A stretch of DNA of 64,000 nucleotides, from NCBI GenBank assembly GCA_021810565.1, contig JAJZIM010000001.1, positions 1 through 64,000 of the forward strand, read 5' to 3'. The notes below the pieces were generated by a model. That model saw nothing but the letters and a program-made list of their open reading frames with translations, did no database searches and had not been told where the DNA came from. The DNA is from Bacillota bacterium (GTDB taxonomy: Bacteria > Bacillota > Sulfobacillia > JAJZIM01). A program made the translations under genes and the position numbers. Below are positions 23,727-32,733 of this stretch, in pieces; positions within the stretch are counted from its first letter, which is position 1; every line of letters begins with the position of its first letter.

Positions 23727-24182
23727 TTGATCGATGGCGTGCGCACGAAAAAGCTGAAGGTAATCCCCGACGAGCGGGGCCGGCTCATGGAGATGCTGCG
23801 CTCCGACGACGAGCTTTTCTGCGGCTTCGGCCAGGCCTATCTCACCACCGCCTACCCCGGCGTGGTCAAGGCCTGGCACTACCACCGGCTGCAGACGGAC
23901 CACTTCGTGGTGGTGCGGGGCATGATGAAGGTGGTTCTCTACGACGACCGGGAGGACTCCCCCACCCGAGGCGAGGTCAACGAGTTCTTCCTGGGCGAGC
24001 ACAACCCCACCTTGCTGCGGATCCCCCCGATGGTGCTGCACGGCTTCAAGTGCATCGGCACCGAGGAGGCCATGGTGATCAACCTGCCCGACCGGGTGTA
24101 CAACTACCAGCACCCCGACGAGTACCGCACCGATCCCCACCAAAACGACATTCCCTACGACTGGGCCCGGAGGGACGGCTGA
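23727..24182 (+). CDS. rmlC: dTDP-4-dehydrorhamnose 3,5-epimerase-type protein
   Basis: A 151-aa RmlC-like cupin: GRLMEMLRSDD at the start, the catalytic-region histidine in KAWHYHRLQTDHF, and a C-terminal LRIPPMVLHGFKCIG. RmlC inverts C3 and C5 of the dTDP-4-keto sugar. TTG 23727 has AAAGGATGG six bases upstream. It is slightly shorter than canonical RmlC (about 180 aa), as in the FdtA/RmlC-like variants, so the exact epimerisation is not certain. Its stop overlaps rmlB. Confidence 0.8.
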   Translation: MIDGVRTKKLKVIPDERGRLMEMLRSDDELFCGFGQAYLTTAYPGVVKAWHYHRLQTDHFVVVRGMMKVVLYDDREDSPTRGEVNEFFLGEHNPTLLRIPPMVLHGFKCIGTEEAMVINLPDRVYNYQHPDEYRTDPHQNDIPYDWARRDG

Positions 24183-25198
24183 TGCGCCTTTTGATCACCG
24201 GCGGGGCGGGCTTCATCGGGTCGGCCTTCGTGCGCCTCGTGCTCTCGGAGCGGCCGGACTGGCAGGTCGCCAACCTGGACCTTTTGACCTACGCCGGCAA
24301 CCTGGAGAACCTGGAGACGGTGGAGGGCCATCCGCACCACCGCTTCGTCCGGGGGGACATCGCCAACCGCGCTCTGGTGGAGTCGCTCTTTCCCGTGGAC
24401 GCCGTGGTGAACTTCGCCGCCGAGTCCCACGTGGACCGCAGCATCCAGGACCCGGAGCGCTTTTTGGCCACGAATGTCTTGGGCACCCACGCCCTGCTGG
24501 ATGCGGCGCGTCAAAAGGGCCTCTCCCGCTTCGTGCAGGTATCCACCGACGAGGTGTACGGCTCCATCGAAAAAGGGCTCTTCACCGAGGACAGCCCTCT
24601 TGCCCCCCGCAGCCCCTACTCCGCCAGCAAGGCGGCCGCGGACCACCTTTGCCTGGCCTACCACCACACCTACGGCCTGCCGGTGCTCATCACCCGCTCC
24701 TCCAACAACTATGGGCCCTACCAGTTTCCCGAGAAGCTCATCCCCCTGCTCGTCACCAACGCCCTGGAGGGCAAGGACCTGCCGCTTTACGGCGACGGCG
24801 AGAACGTGCGGGATTGGCTCTTCGTCGAGGACAACTGCCGCGGCGTCCTGGCCGCCCTGGAGCGGGGCCGCCCGGGAGGGGTGTACAACCTGGGCGGCGG
24901 CGCCCAGCGCACCAACCGGGAGGTGGCCGAGGCGGTGCGCCGCCTGGTAGGCGGCCCCTCCCGGGTGGTGCTCATCCCCGACCGGCCCGGCCACGACCGC
25001 CGCTACGCCCTGGACTGCCGCCATGCCCGCCGGGAGCTTGGTTGGCGCCCGACCACGGACTTCGAAGCCGGGCTGGCCGCCACCGTGGCGTGGTACCGGG
25101 AGCACCGAGCTTGGTGGGAGCGCGTGAAGTCCGGGGAGTACCGCCGCTACTACGAGGCCCACTACGGACCGGCCCTGGCGGCCGGGAGCCCTGCTTGA
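24182..25198 (+). CDS. rmlB: dTDP-glucose 4,6-dehydratase
   Basis: A 338-aa extended SDR enzyme. The NAD-binding GGAGFIGS is at residues 7-14, the catalytic YSASK near 155 with AAADHLC, and the dehydratase signature ESHVDRSI and STDEVYG. It converts dTDP-glucose to dTDP-4-keto-6-deoxyglucose. The start overlaps the rmlC stop (TGATG) and the stop overlaps rmlD. Confidence 0.93.
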   Translation: MRLLITGGAGFIGSAFVRLVLSERPDWQVANLDLLTYAGNLENLETVEGHPHHRFVRGDIANRALVESLFPVDAVVNFAAESHVDRSIQDPERFLATNVLGTHALLDAARQKGLSRFVQVSTDEVYGSIEKGLFTEDSPLAPRSPYSASKAAADHLCLAYHHTYGLPVLITRSSNNYGPYQFPEKLIPLLVTNALEGKDLPLYGDGENVRDWLFVEDNCRGVLAALERGRPGGVYNLGGGAQRTNREVAEAVRRLVGGPSRVVLIPDRPGHDRRYALDCRHARRELGWRPTTDFEAGLAATVAWYREHRAWWERVKSGEYRRYYEAHYGPALAAGSPA

Positions 25199-26034
25199 GG
25201 ATCCTCGTAACCGGGGCCGGAGGGCAGCTGGGGACACAGCTGGCCCGTCGCCTGGCGTCCGTCCACCAGGTGGCGCAGCGCTCCCACGCCCAGTTGGACG
25301 TGGCCGATCTGGCCGCGGTGCGGGACACCCTGCGCCGGGAGCGGCCCCAGGTGGTGCTGCACGCGGCGGCCATGACCAACGTGGACCGCTGCGAGGAGGA
25401 CCCCGAGGCGGCCTTCCGGGTGAACGCCCTGGGCAGCCGCAACGTGGCCGCGGCCGCCCAGGAGTTGGGGGCCCTCCTGGTGTACGTCAGCACCGACTAC
25501 GTGTTCAACGGGGAGAAGGGCGCCCCCTACACCGAGTTTGACCCCGTCGACCCCGTGAACGTGTACGGGCACTCCAAGCTGGCCGGGGAGGAGTTCGTGC
25601 GGGAGCTTTGTCCCCGCCACCTCATCGTGCGCACGGCCTGGCTGTACTCGGGACGGGGCAAAAGCGACTTCGTGCACACGGTGCGCTCCCTGTTGGAGCA
25701 GGGGCAGCCGATCCGCATGGTGGACGACCAGCGCGGTTCCCCCACCTGGGTGCCGGACCTGACGGCAGCCTTGGAGCAGCTATTGCAGCGGGAGGCCGCC
25801 GGCTTGTATCATCTGGCGGGCGGCGGTGCCTGCTCCCGCTTCGAGTTCGCCCGGACCATCGCCCGCCTGTCCGGTCATGATCCGGAAGGGATCCGGCCCG
25901 TACCCACCTCGGCCTTCCCCCGACCGGCCCGTCGGCCCCGCGACAGCTCCCTGGACGGTCTGGTCCTGCGGCTGGAGGGGCAATCGGGGCTGCGCCCCTG
26001 GCCCGAGGCGCTGGAGGAGTGCCTGACCTCCTAA
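25195..26034 (+). CDS. rmlD: dTDP-4-dehydrorhamnose reductase
   Basis: A 279-aa RmlD. It has VTGAGGQLGTQLA (NADPH-binding), AAMTNVDRCEEDPEAAF, the catalytic YGHSKLAGE and the LIVRTAWLYS strand. It makes dTDP-L-rhamnose by reducing the C4 keto group. The start is TTG 25195, inside the rmlB stop (TTGA). The rhamnose could feed cell-wall polysaccharide or the flagellin glycan; both are plausible. Confidence 0.9.
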   Translation: MRILVTGAGGQLGTQLARRLASVHQVAQRSHAQLDVADLAAVRDTLRRERPQVVLHAAAMTNVDRCEEDPEAAFRVNALGSRNVAAAAQELGALLVYVSTDYVFNGEKGAPYTEFDPVDPVNVYGHSKLAGEEFVRELCPRHLIVRTAWLYSGRGKSDFVHTVRSLLEQGQPIRMVDDQRGSPTWVPDLTAALEQLLQREAAGLYHLAGGGACSRFEFARTIARLSGHDPEGIRPVPTSAFPRPARRPRDSSLDGLVLRLEGQSGLRPWPEALEECLTS

Positions 26035-26246
26035 CTCAGCCGGGATCGGCCGCGGGGAGGAGGCCACCCGCCGGGTGGTCGCGGCCTGGCCGCGGGTCTT
26101 GGCCCCAGCCTTGGGGGTGCCCGGCAGCGCATGGCGACACGGCGGCGGCAGCATGCCCATTCATTCCTGCGGTGACGCCGCCGCAGCCGCCCTCCTTGCC
26201 TTTCGGGCCGGCGGCGCTATTGGTGCATCGGCCTGAGCTGCTGTTA

Positions 26247-26298
26247 TTGACATGCATCCATCGAGGGCATATATTGATGCTCAGGGGGTATGCATACC
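26247..26298 (+). promoter_or_regulatory. Promoter and operator of the second vapBC
   Basis: TTGACA at 26247-26252, 17 bp, TATATT at 26270-26275: close to the perfect consensus. A 12-bp palindrome GGTATGCATACC at 26287-26298 directly precedes the ATG and covers the first transcribed bases, a natural site for VapB repression. Confidence 0.7.
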
Positions 26299-26502
26299 AT
26301 GCGCACCACGATAGACTTGGACCGGGATCTCCTTCGGGAGGCCATGCAGGTGTACCACGTCCGCAGCGCCAAGGCCGCCGTCAACGCAGCCCTCCAAGCT
26401 GCGGTGCGGCAGGAGCGAAGGCGTCGGCTGCGCAGCCTCTTGGGCCAGATCAATCTCGACCTGGATCTGGCGATTCTAGAGGAATGGCGCAATGGCCGAT
26501 GA
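26299..26502 (+). CDS. vapB: VapB-type antitoxin
   Basis: A 67-aa antitoxin: MRTTIDLDRDLLREAMQVY then SAKAAVNAALQAAV is the ribbon-helix-helix pattern of the VapB (type II, MazE-unlike) family. ATG 26299 is preferred to 26290 because the AGGGGG ribosome site then has workable spacing and 26290 lies inside the operator palindrome. It overlaps vapC by 11 bp. Confidence 0.8.
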   Translation: MRTTIDLDRDLLREAMQVYHVRSAKAAVNAALQAAVRQERRRRLRSLLGQINLDLDLAILEEWRNGR

Positions 26503-26917
26503 GCGCTACCTGGTGGACACTTCCACCTGGATCCTGGCTTTGCGGCCGGGCGAGGACGACACGGCGCGCCGATGGCTGGATCAAGCGCTAAGTGCCGATA
26601 GCGTGGTGACCCACCCGGTGGTGAAGGCGGAACTGCTTGCTGGCACCAAGACGGAGCAGGAGTTTGACGCTCTGGAACCATTGCTGCAGGCGCTTGCCGT
26701 GCTGAACCCAGAAGAACAGACCTGGCGGGAAGCCGCGAGACTGTGTTTTCGACTCCGGCGCAAAGGATTTAGTATTCCGCTATTGGATGCGGTTTTGGCA
26801 GCGGCAGCCGCCGCCGAAGGATGCGTCCTGGTGCACCACGACCGGCATTACGAAAAGCTGCGGGAAGTGGCGGGATGCCGCACGCAGGCCGTGCCATCCC
26901 TGCCTCCGGAAAACTGA
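26492..26917 (+). CDS. vapC: VapC-type PIN-domain toxin
   Basis: A 141-aa PIN protein with acidic residues in YLVDTSTWI, a Glu in VVKAELLAG, and Asp in LLDAVLAAAA and HHDRHY. It is a predicted RNase neutralised by the overlapping VapB. It is unlike the toxin at 22901-23353 and closer to the Mycobacterium VapC family with VDTS starts. Confidence 0.82.
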   Translation: MADERYLVDTSTWILALRPGEDDTARRWLDQALSADSVVTHPVVKAELLAGTKTEQEFDALEPLLQALAVLNPEEQTWREAARLCFRLRRKGFSIPLLDAVLAAAAAAEGCVLVHHDRHYEKLREVAGCRTQAVPSLPPEN

Positions 26918-27152
26918 AGGCGCCGATCGGGCCCCGCGCCAGGCGGCACTGATTTCCTCCAGCAGAAGCTCATGCCATCAGACTGAGAGAACGCGCAAGG
27001 GCATTTTGGAATCTCCTCGAGGGAGGTGGGCCATTCGTCCCATGGGATTGGCCTGCGACTCAAAGACTCCCCCTTGGAAAGGTTGCGCCGCTCTTTCGCC
27101 GCCCCCGCCCGACTCCTTCCGGCGGTGGAGCCCTTCCTCGTCAACACCGACG
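26918..27152. other. Decayed region upstream of PIN-like pseudogene
   Basis: No intact gene. One frame (about 27050-27165) reads as a short Leu/Arg-rich tail ending just where the PIN-like frame begins, which may be the end of a lost antitoxin. This cannot be established. Confidence 0.35.
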
Positions 27153-27427
27153 AAACTCCCGTTGGATGAACACATCGCTCCCACCGTCTCCGAGCCGCCA
27201 GCCGCGGAGGGCCCCGTGGTCGCAGCCCTGCGGGATTGGGAGCAGCAGGATACGTACTTGGAAGCCGGCAGCGCAGATATCTTGTCTGCGCCTACCAAGA
27301 AGGATAGATCCTGATCACCTATGACCTGAGAACCATCCCGCCGCTTTTTGAACTACGGGGAGAAGCCGGCATAGACTATGGTGGCATGGTTTTCATCGAC
27401 CAGCATACCCTTCCGCCCAACGACTAA
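27153..27427 (+). pseudogene. Frameshifted PIN-like (DUF5615-type) toxin
   Basis: One frame reads KLPLDEHIAP and ends at 27314 in KKDRS; a different frame from 27311 continues LITYDLRTIPPL to GIDYGGMVFIDQHTLPPND and stops at 27427. Together they match the layout of DUF5615 PIN-like proteins (LLDEH...TYDLRTI...IFVDERTIPPND). A single-base shift near 27310 breaks the gene. It probably marks a third toxin module in this patch, now inactive. Confidence 0.6.
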
Positions 27428-27623
27428 TGGTCTCCTGATCCGTTGCCTGCGCCGACCGGCTGGGAAACTGGGCGAACTGCCCTGGACAAACCGCATCGTC
27501 TTTCTCTCCCACCAACGACCTGCGCACATCCTCCACTCCGTTCAAACCGAACACCTGTGCGGCCTGTGCGTCACCCGGCGCCCCGTCTTGCGCCGTCCGC
27601 AGCTGTTCTACTCTGTCGCCGCC

Positions 27624-28049
27624 TCACCTTCGAGGTAGCTGCGCACCTCCCGAATGAAAGTCCTCCAAATGGTTGCGGGCGATCTCCATCACCATAGCCT
27701 CGTCCCGTCGCAGATATCCACGAACCGCCAAATTGCGAAAGCGCGACATCCGCCTGGTCTTTTGCAGCATCTCCTCGCTGAGCAACCCGTGCTGCTGCAG
27801 CAGTTCGAAGGCGTGAGCCGCACCGTCGGGCGCAGTGGAGAAAGCGTGCGCGCACAACTGATAGGCAACGTCGATCATGGCCTGGATGGCCGTCTGCAGC
27901 CGGTACACCACACCGTCCATGGCCAAGGGATCCCGGCGAAGTTCCTCCGCTTCGGCATCGCTTTGCACCCGCTCGGCAACGCTGTCGACCTGCTCCGCGA
28001 TGTACACCAGGTACTGTTCCAGCCGCTGATGATCAAGGGATGGCTGCAA
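27624..28049 (-). CDS. hepT: HepT-like HEPN protein with altered active motif
   Basis: A 141-aa HepT/DUF86-like protein. The start is TTG 28049 behind AAAGGAGG; it overlaps the mntA-like gene by 17 bp. The motif near residue 110 reads RNLAVRGY, so the RX4HXY histidine is Arg (CGT, one base from CAT). The acceptor Tyr remains. The catalytic His is needed for RNase activity in studied HepT proteins, so this copy may be inactive or may use another mechanism. Confidence 0.7.
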   Translation of the reverse strand: MQPSLDHQRLEQYLVYIAEQVDSVAERVQSDAEAEELRRDPLAMDGVVYRLQTAIQAMIDVAYQLCAHAFSTAPDGAAHAFELLQQHGLLSEEMLQKTRRMSRFRNLAVRGYLRRDEAMVMEIARNHLEDFHSGGAQLPRR

Positions 28050-28488
28050 GGCGGCGCCTCCTTTCGCGGTAGAAGGAGGCCAAGAAAGGAGCCAAGTCCT
28101 CGTGCTGCCGGGCCACCCGAAAAATGAAGTCCGCCACCCGGGCGTGATCCCGCTCATATATCAGCCAACCCGTCCGCAATACCCGGAAGGAAAACGGCAC
28201 CTGCTCGGAACGCAGGGTGACCACGTGATACGGATGGTTGCCGTAGCGCCCCAGGGCCGCCTCCACCACCACGTCGGTGGTGTCGTCCAAGGGCCTTGAC
28301 GGCTCTTGCTCCAAGATCAGCGCCACGTCGATGTCGGAGTCGGGGCGGCACACATCCAAAGCGGAGCCGTAGATGTAGGCACCCGCCACCTGAGGATGTC
28401 GCGGCAACACGCCTCGCAGCCGCTCCGCCACGTCCTCCAGGGCCAACCGCACCAGCCCGCCCGCGCCCGCAGGCGTCTCCCGCACCAT
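28033..28488 (-). CDS. mntA: MntA-like nucleotidyltransferase
   Basis: A 151-aa protein with IYGSALD and DSDIDVAL. Nine residues separate GS and DXD, against ten in the other two modules, a common variant. It starts at ATG 28488 and is followed by the overlapping HepT-like gene, the MntA-HepT order. It would modify the HepT tyrosine with AMP. Together with the changed HepT it may be a decaying or repurposed module. Confidence 0.72.
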   Translation of the reverse strand: MVRETPAGAGGLVRLALEDVAERLRGVLPRHPQVAGAYIYGSALDVCRPDSDIDVALILEQEPSRPLDDTTDVVVEAALGRYGNHPYHVVTLRSEQVPFSFRVLRTGWLIYERDHARVADFIFRVARQHEDLAPFLASFYRERRRRLAAIP

Positions 28489-28623
28489 TATGCCGCCGTC
28501 GCCTCCCTCGCGAGACTTGGTTCATTTTAACATGCCCGCACGCCCCGCACCATCGTTCGGTCTCCCCGCCTATTGACGGCCCCGACCCCTCCCCGTAAAC
28601 TGCAGTTGAGAGGGGGGCGTCAG

Positions 28624-29427
28624 GTGGAGGTATTCGCCCTGGTGGGACCCAGCGGCACCGGCAAGAGCCACCGCGCCTATCTCTTGGCCACCCAGCTGCA
28701 GGTGGACCTGATCATCGACGACGGGCTGCTCATCCGGGACGGCAAGATCCTGGGCGGGCTTTCGGCCAAGCGGGAGGCCAGCAAGCTGGCCGCCATCCGG
28801 CGCGCCATCTTCACCTACCCCGAGCACGCCCACCAGGCCCGGGAGATCCTGCAACAGCTTTCTCCCCGGCGGGTGCTGATCCTGGGCACCTCCTCCGGCA
28901 TGGCCTGCAAAATCGCCGCCACCTTGGAGCTGCCCCCGCCGACCCGGGTCATCCCCATCCAGGAGGTGGCCAGCGAGGCGGAGATCGACCGGGCGCTGCG
29001 CGTGCGCCACGAGGAGGGCACCCATGTGATCCCCGCCCCCACCCTGGAGGTGCGCAAGAGTTTCTCCGGCTACCTGGTCAATCCCTTGCGCCTGATCCTG
29101 CGGGGCCAGCCGGTGGCGGTGGAGAAGTCCCTGGTGCGGCCCACTTGGAGCAGCCTGGGGCGCTTCTTCATCTCCGACCGGGTGGTGCGGGACATCGCCC
29201 AGCATGCCGCCGCCGCCGTGCCGGGGGTCAGCCGGGTCCGCCGCGTGACCATGCAAAGCTGGCCCAACGGGGTGGTCCTGCACCTGGGCTTGGTGCTGGT
29301 CTACGGCAACGGCCTGCGCTCGGTGCTGGAGGAGGTGCAGCACTCGGTCAAGGACCGGGTGGAATATATGACCGCCCTCAACGTGCTGCAGGTCAATCTG
29401 GTGGCCCATCGCGTGGCCGCCGGCTGA
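28624..29427 (+). CDS. P-loop ATPase fused to an Asp23/Gls24-like domain
   Basis: A 267-aa protein. Walker A GPSGTGKS is at residues about 8-15, followed by VDLIIDDGLL and a LILGTSSGMA segment. The C-terminal 100 residues (RVVRDIAQHAAAAVPGVSRV through EYMTALNVLQVNL) match the Asp23/Gls24 fold, known from alkaline-shock and envelope-stress proteins of Bacillota. GTG 28624 lies 6 nt after AGAGGGGGG, and homology begins there; the TTG 28573 of the track is less likely. The next gene encodes a degenerate protease 18 bp away. Function unknown. Confidence 0.75.
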   Translation: MEVFALVGPSGTGKSHRAYLLATQLQVDLIIDDGLLIRDGKILGGLSAKREASKLAAIRRAIFTYPEHAHQAREILQQLSPRRVLILGTSSGMACKIAATLELPPPTRVIPIQEVASEAEIDRALRVRHEEGTHVIPAPTLEVRKSFSGYLVNPLRLILRGQPVAVEKSLVRPTWSSLGRFFISDRVVRDIAQHAAAAVPGVSRVRRVTMQSWPNGVVLHLGLVLVYGNGLRSVLEEVQHSVKDRVEYMTALNVLQVNLVAHRVAAG

Positions 29428-29445
29428 AAGGATGGACAAAACGCC

Positions 29446-30357
29446 ATGGATCCCTGGTCTTCACTGACCACCGCGGCCCTAGCCAGCACCCGCCCCTTCG
29501 TGGTGCACGTCAATTGCCTGGACCTGGCCGAGAGCCGGGCCTCGGTGGGCTCCGGCGTGCTGTTGGACCATTATCACGTGGTTTCCAACTCCCAGATCAC
29601 GGGCAGCGGCGGGGAGATCACCGTGCACACCTGGGGCGACCGCAAGTACCGGGCCACGGTGGTGGGCGACGACCCCCTGTACTTTTTGAGCGTGCTGCGC
29701 CTGGAGACCAGGCTGGACCTGCCCCTGCCATCCCTGCAGGTCATCGAGCCCGGCATGCTGGCCTTGGCCGTGGGCAACCCCTTCGGCACGGAGTGGACCG
29801 CCACCCTGGGCATGATCAGCGCCGTGGAGCGCACCATCTACCGTCCGGAGCGTTTCCCCGTGGACGGGTTGATCATCACCGACACGGTCATCCACCCCGG
29901 CAACACCGGCGGCGCCCTGGTGGACCTGGAGGGGCACCTGACGGGGGTCAACGGCATCCCGTGGATCCACGGGCTCAGCCTGGCCGTGCAGGCGGACGTG
30001 GTGGGGCGCATCGCCAACCAGATCATCGAATACGGCTCGGCGACCCACGCCTGGCTGGGCTTCTCCGGCCAGCCGGAAGTGGTGGAGCCCACCCTGGCCA
30101 AGCTCCTGGGTCTGCCCGCCGACCGGGGGGTGTCCGTGGGCTACGTGGCCCCCGACGGTCCCGGCAGCCGCGCCGGGGTGCAGGTCATGGACCTGGTGGT
30201 GCAAGTGGACAATCAACAGGCCACCGCCCTGGGCGCCATCCGCAAGGCCCTCTCCCTGCACCGCCCGGGGGAGGAGGTGCCCCTGACCGTCCTGCGCAAG
30301 GGCGAGTTGGTGGAGCTATCCTTCCCGGTGGAGGAGATCCCCAACCTGCGGGAATGA
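29446..30357 (+). CDS. HtrA/DegP-like protein with a destroyed catalytic triad, plus PDZ
   Basis: A 303-aa trypsin-fold protein with a C-terminal PDZ domain (about 215-300). The usual TNAHVV is SNSQIT (His to Gln), the aspartate site DLAVLK is replaced by FLSVLR, and GNSGG is GNTGG (Ser to Thr). All three triad positions are changed, yet the fold signatures (GSGVLLDHYHVV, GNPFG, IHPGNTGGALVD) are kept, so it is likely a non-catalytic binder. No signal peptide is visible. It may work with the preceding P-loop/Asp23 protein. Confidence 0.8.
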   Translation: MDPWSSLTTAALASTRPFVVHVNCLDLAESRASVGSGVLLDHYHVVSNSQITGSGGEITVHTWGDRKYRATVVGDDPLYFLSVLRLETRLDLPLPSLQVIEPGMLALAVGNPFGTEWTATLGMISAVERTIYRPERFPVDGLIITDTVIHPGNTGGALVDLEGHLTGVNGIPWIHGLSLAVQADVVGRIANQIIEYGSATHAWLGFSGQPEVVEPTLAKLLGLPADRGVSVGYVAPDGPGSRAGVQVMDLVVQVDNQQATALGAIRKALSLHRPGEEVPLTVLRKGELVELSFPVEEIPNLRE

Positions 30358-30388
30358 CCTCCACCGGTCGACACCCGGACCCGCCCCC

Positions 30389-32263
30389 TTAGACCTGGAA
30401 CCTGGCCACCAGCGCCTGGAGCTCCTGGCCCATCTGGGCCAGGCTCTGAGCCGACTGGGCCATCTGGCCGATGGATGAGTTCAGCTCCTGGGTGGCGGCG
30501 GACACCTCCTCGGTGCTGGCGGCGTTTTGCTGCGACAGGGCCGCCAAATTGTCCAGGGTGGTGGACACCTCCCCCGTGCTGGCGGCCATCTGCTGGGTGG
30601 CCGCGGTGTTCTCCTGGGTCACGCTGGCCACCCCCTCGATCAGCGGCACCAGCTCTCCCGCGCTGCGGCTCATCTCCTGGGTGGCCGTGGTGATCTGCTG
30701 CACCAGCCGGTCCGTGCGCTCCACCTCGGCGATGATGGCCTTGAGGGCCTCCCCCGCCGCCGCCGAGAGCTTCTGGCCCTCCTCCCCCTGCCGGGTGGCC
30801 TCCCGCATGGCCGCCACCGCTTGCCCGGTTCCCTGGCGGATGGTCTCCACCAGTTGGGTGATCTCGCCGGTGGCCTGGCCGGAGCGCTCCGCCAGTTTGC
30901 GGACCTCGTCGGCCACCACGGCGAAGCCCTTGCCGTGCTCCCCCGCCCGGGCGGCCTCGATGTTGGCGTTCAGGGCCAGGAGATTGGTCTGGTCCGCGAT
31001 CTCGCTGATGGTCTGCACGATGACCCCGATCTGCTGCGAGTGCTCCCCCAACTGCTCGATCTTCTCCGCCGTGGCCAAAAGGGTGTCCCGCAAGGACCGT
31101 ACCCCCTCCACGGTGCCGTCCATCTTCTCGCTGCCCTCGGCGGCCACCCGCCGCATCCGCTGGGATGCCTCCGCCACCTCCTGCACGGCGACGGTGGCTC
31201 CCGTCACCTCCCGGGTGGCCGAGTTCACCGCCGCCGCGGCTTGGCTGGCGCCCCCCGCCTGCTCCTGCGCCCCCTGGGCCACCTGGTTCACCGCCTCGCG
31301 CAACTGGTCCATGGCCTGGGAGATGCGGCTGACCCCCTCGGTGTGCTGCACCGTTCCCTGGGCCACCTGCTGCACCGTCTCCGCTACCTGACCCGTGGTC
31401 TGGGCCGCCTCCTCCGCCGTGGCGGACAGCTCCTCGGCGTTGGCCGCCACCCGCTCGGCCGCCTTATGCACCTCCTGCACCAGGTAGCGCAGGTTGACCG
31501 TCATGGCCGCGAAGCTGGCCGACAGCTCCTCGATCTCGTCCCCCGAGGCCGATATGGGCACCTCATGGGTCAGGTCACCCTCCCCCACCCGCTGCGCCAC
31601 CCTCGTCAGGCCGGTCACGGGCCGGGTAATGAGCCGCACCAGCACCGCCGCCAGCGTCGCCCCCAGCAGCACCGCCAGAGCCGACAGGACCAGCGTCTCC
31701 CAGAAGGACCAGGCGGCCGCCGCGGCGTTGGCCTTCTGGACGGCCATGGACCTGGCCTCGGCCGCGTCGCGCACGGTGCGCAGATACGCGTGCACCGCGT
31801 CCTTCTGGGTGGCCACGCGGTTGAAGGCCGAACGCACCGCCGCCGGGTTCCCCGACTGCACCGCCCGCAACGTCTGCCCCGCATCCGTCAGATAGACGGC
31901 GGTCGCCTGGCGCAGCGCCCCCCCGCTCTTGCCTGCCGCGGCGCTGGCCGCCAGAGGTTTGACTCCCGCCGCCAACTGCGCCTCCAACGCCTGGGTTTTC
32001 TTCAGGGTCTTCACGCTGGGCGCGATCTGGTAGTGGAAGACATGGGCCTGGATGTCGTTAAGCAGGGAGTTGTCCTCCGCCGCCGTGTAGGCCAGGTTCA
32101 TGGCCTGTCCCATGCCCCGGAAGGCCTGGGAGCTTTGCACCTCGCCCCGAATGCCCACGCCGGCCACCAGAGCCGTCAGGAACAGGATCCCCGCGAAGGC
32201 GCCCGCCAGCTTCGTCCCCAGGCGTAATCGTCGCCGCCGTTCTGTGTTGCCGTTGGTAGCCAT
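30389..32263 (-). CDS. Methyl-accepting chemotaxis protein
   Basis: A 624-aa chemoreceptor: transmembrane helices at about 18-38 and 190-212, an extracellular four-helix-bundle sensor between them, a HAMP domain, and a long signalling coiled coil whose tip reads [24 protein letters not shown]. The tip couples to CheW/CheA and controls flagellar rotation. ATG 32263 follows GGGGGAAAGGAC. A sigma-D-type promoter lies upstream, linking it to the motility regulon. The ligand is not predictable. Confidence 0.93.
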   Translation of the reverse strand: MATNGNTERRRRLRLGTKLAGAFAGILFLTALVAGVGIRGEVQSSQAFRGMGQAMNLAYTAAEDNSLLNDIQAHVFHYQIAPSVKTLKKTQALEAQLAAGVKPLAASAAAGKSGGALRQATAVYLTDAGQTLRAVQSGNPAAVRSAFNRVATQKDAVHAYLRTVRDAAEARSMAVQKANAAAAAWSFWETLVLSALAVLLGATLAAVLVRLITRPVTGLTRVAQRVGEGDLTHEVPISASGDEIEELSASFAAMTVNLRYLVQEVHKAAERVAANAEELSATAEEAAQTTGQVAETVQQVAQGTVQHTEGVSRISQAMDQLREAVNQVAQGAQEQAGGASQAAAAVNSATREVTGATVAVQEVAEASQRMRRVAAEGSEKMDGTVEGVRSLRDTLLATAEKIEQLGEHSQQIGVIVQTISEIADQTNLLALNANIEAARAGEHGKGFAVVADEVRKLAERSGQATGEITQLVETIRQGTGQAVAAMREATRQGEEGQKLSAAAGEALKAIIAEVERTDRLVQQITTATQEMSRSAGELVPLIEGVASVTQENTAATQQMAASTGEVSTTLDNLAALSQQNAASTEEVSAATQELNSSIGQMAQSAQSLAQMGQELQALVARFQV

Positions 32264-32330
32264 GTCCTTTCCCCCTTGCACCTTGTTTTCTGCCTTTGGT
32301 TCTTTGTCCCGGCATGGCCGTACGTCCCCT

Positions 32331-32358
32331 ATATCGAAGATCTTTAATGATTAATTTG
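32331..32358 (-). promoter_or_regulatory. Sigma-D-like promoter of the chemoreceptor
   Basis: Read leftward: CAAA (32355-32358), 16 bp, TTCGATAT (32331-32338). It agrees with the sigma-D consensus (TAAA-N15-GCCGATAT) better than any sigma-A site nearby, and gives a leader of about 60 nt. Confidence 0.6.
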
Positions 32359-32401
32359 TTACATTTGTGTTACGCCTGCCCCATGGGAAAATCCCGGCTC
32401 C

Positions 32402-32700
32402 TCAGTCCACCGGGTTCGGCTTCGTGCGCCGCAGAAAGGTCTTCACCGCCCGCCCCCTCTTAAGGAAGCGCCCCGCCATTTCGGCGAGTTCCTCGCAGGG
32501 ATGGGGGGCGGCTTTTCCCCTTCGCAGACCTGGTTCGGGGTCATGACGTCGCAGCCGTGCGCCACCGCCTCCCCGAGGCCCCGGGGGACGGTTTGCGCCA
32601 GTTGGGTGATCTCGTCGGACACCGCGGCGAAGCCCTTGCGGTGCTCCCCCCGGAGGACCTTCCTCGGCTTGGCAACCGGACGAGGTGGGGCCAAATGCGC
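32402..32700 (-). pseudogene. Composite relic of chemoreceptor and HD-GYP pieces
   Basis: Leftward frames read GEHRKGFAAVSDEI, matching the chemoreceptor tip [14 protein letters not shown], and run directly into DVMTPNQVCEGEKPPP, matching HD-GYP DAMTSDRVYQGKKLPH. After a frame change it ends TFLRRTKPNPVD, close to the FLRRLELNPVD end of the HD-GYP gene at 41421-42539. The last 17 bases (CAGTCCACCGGGTTC core) are shared with that gene. It is not translatable as one protein. Confidence 0.7.
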
Positions 32701-32733
32701 CATGAAGGTCGGGCCGGGAACCGGGCCCTTCAA

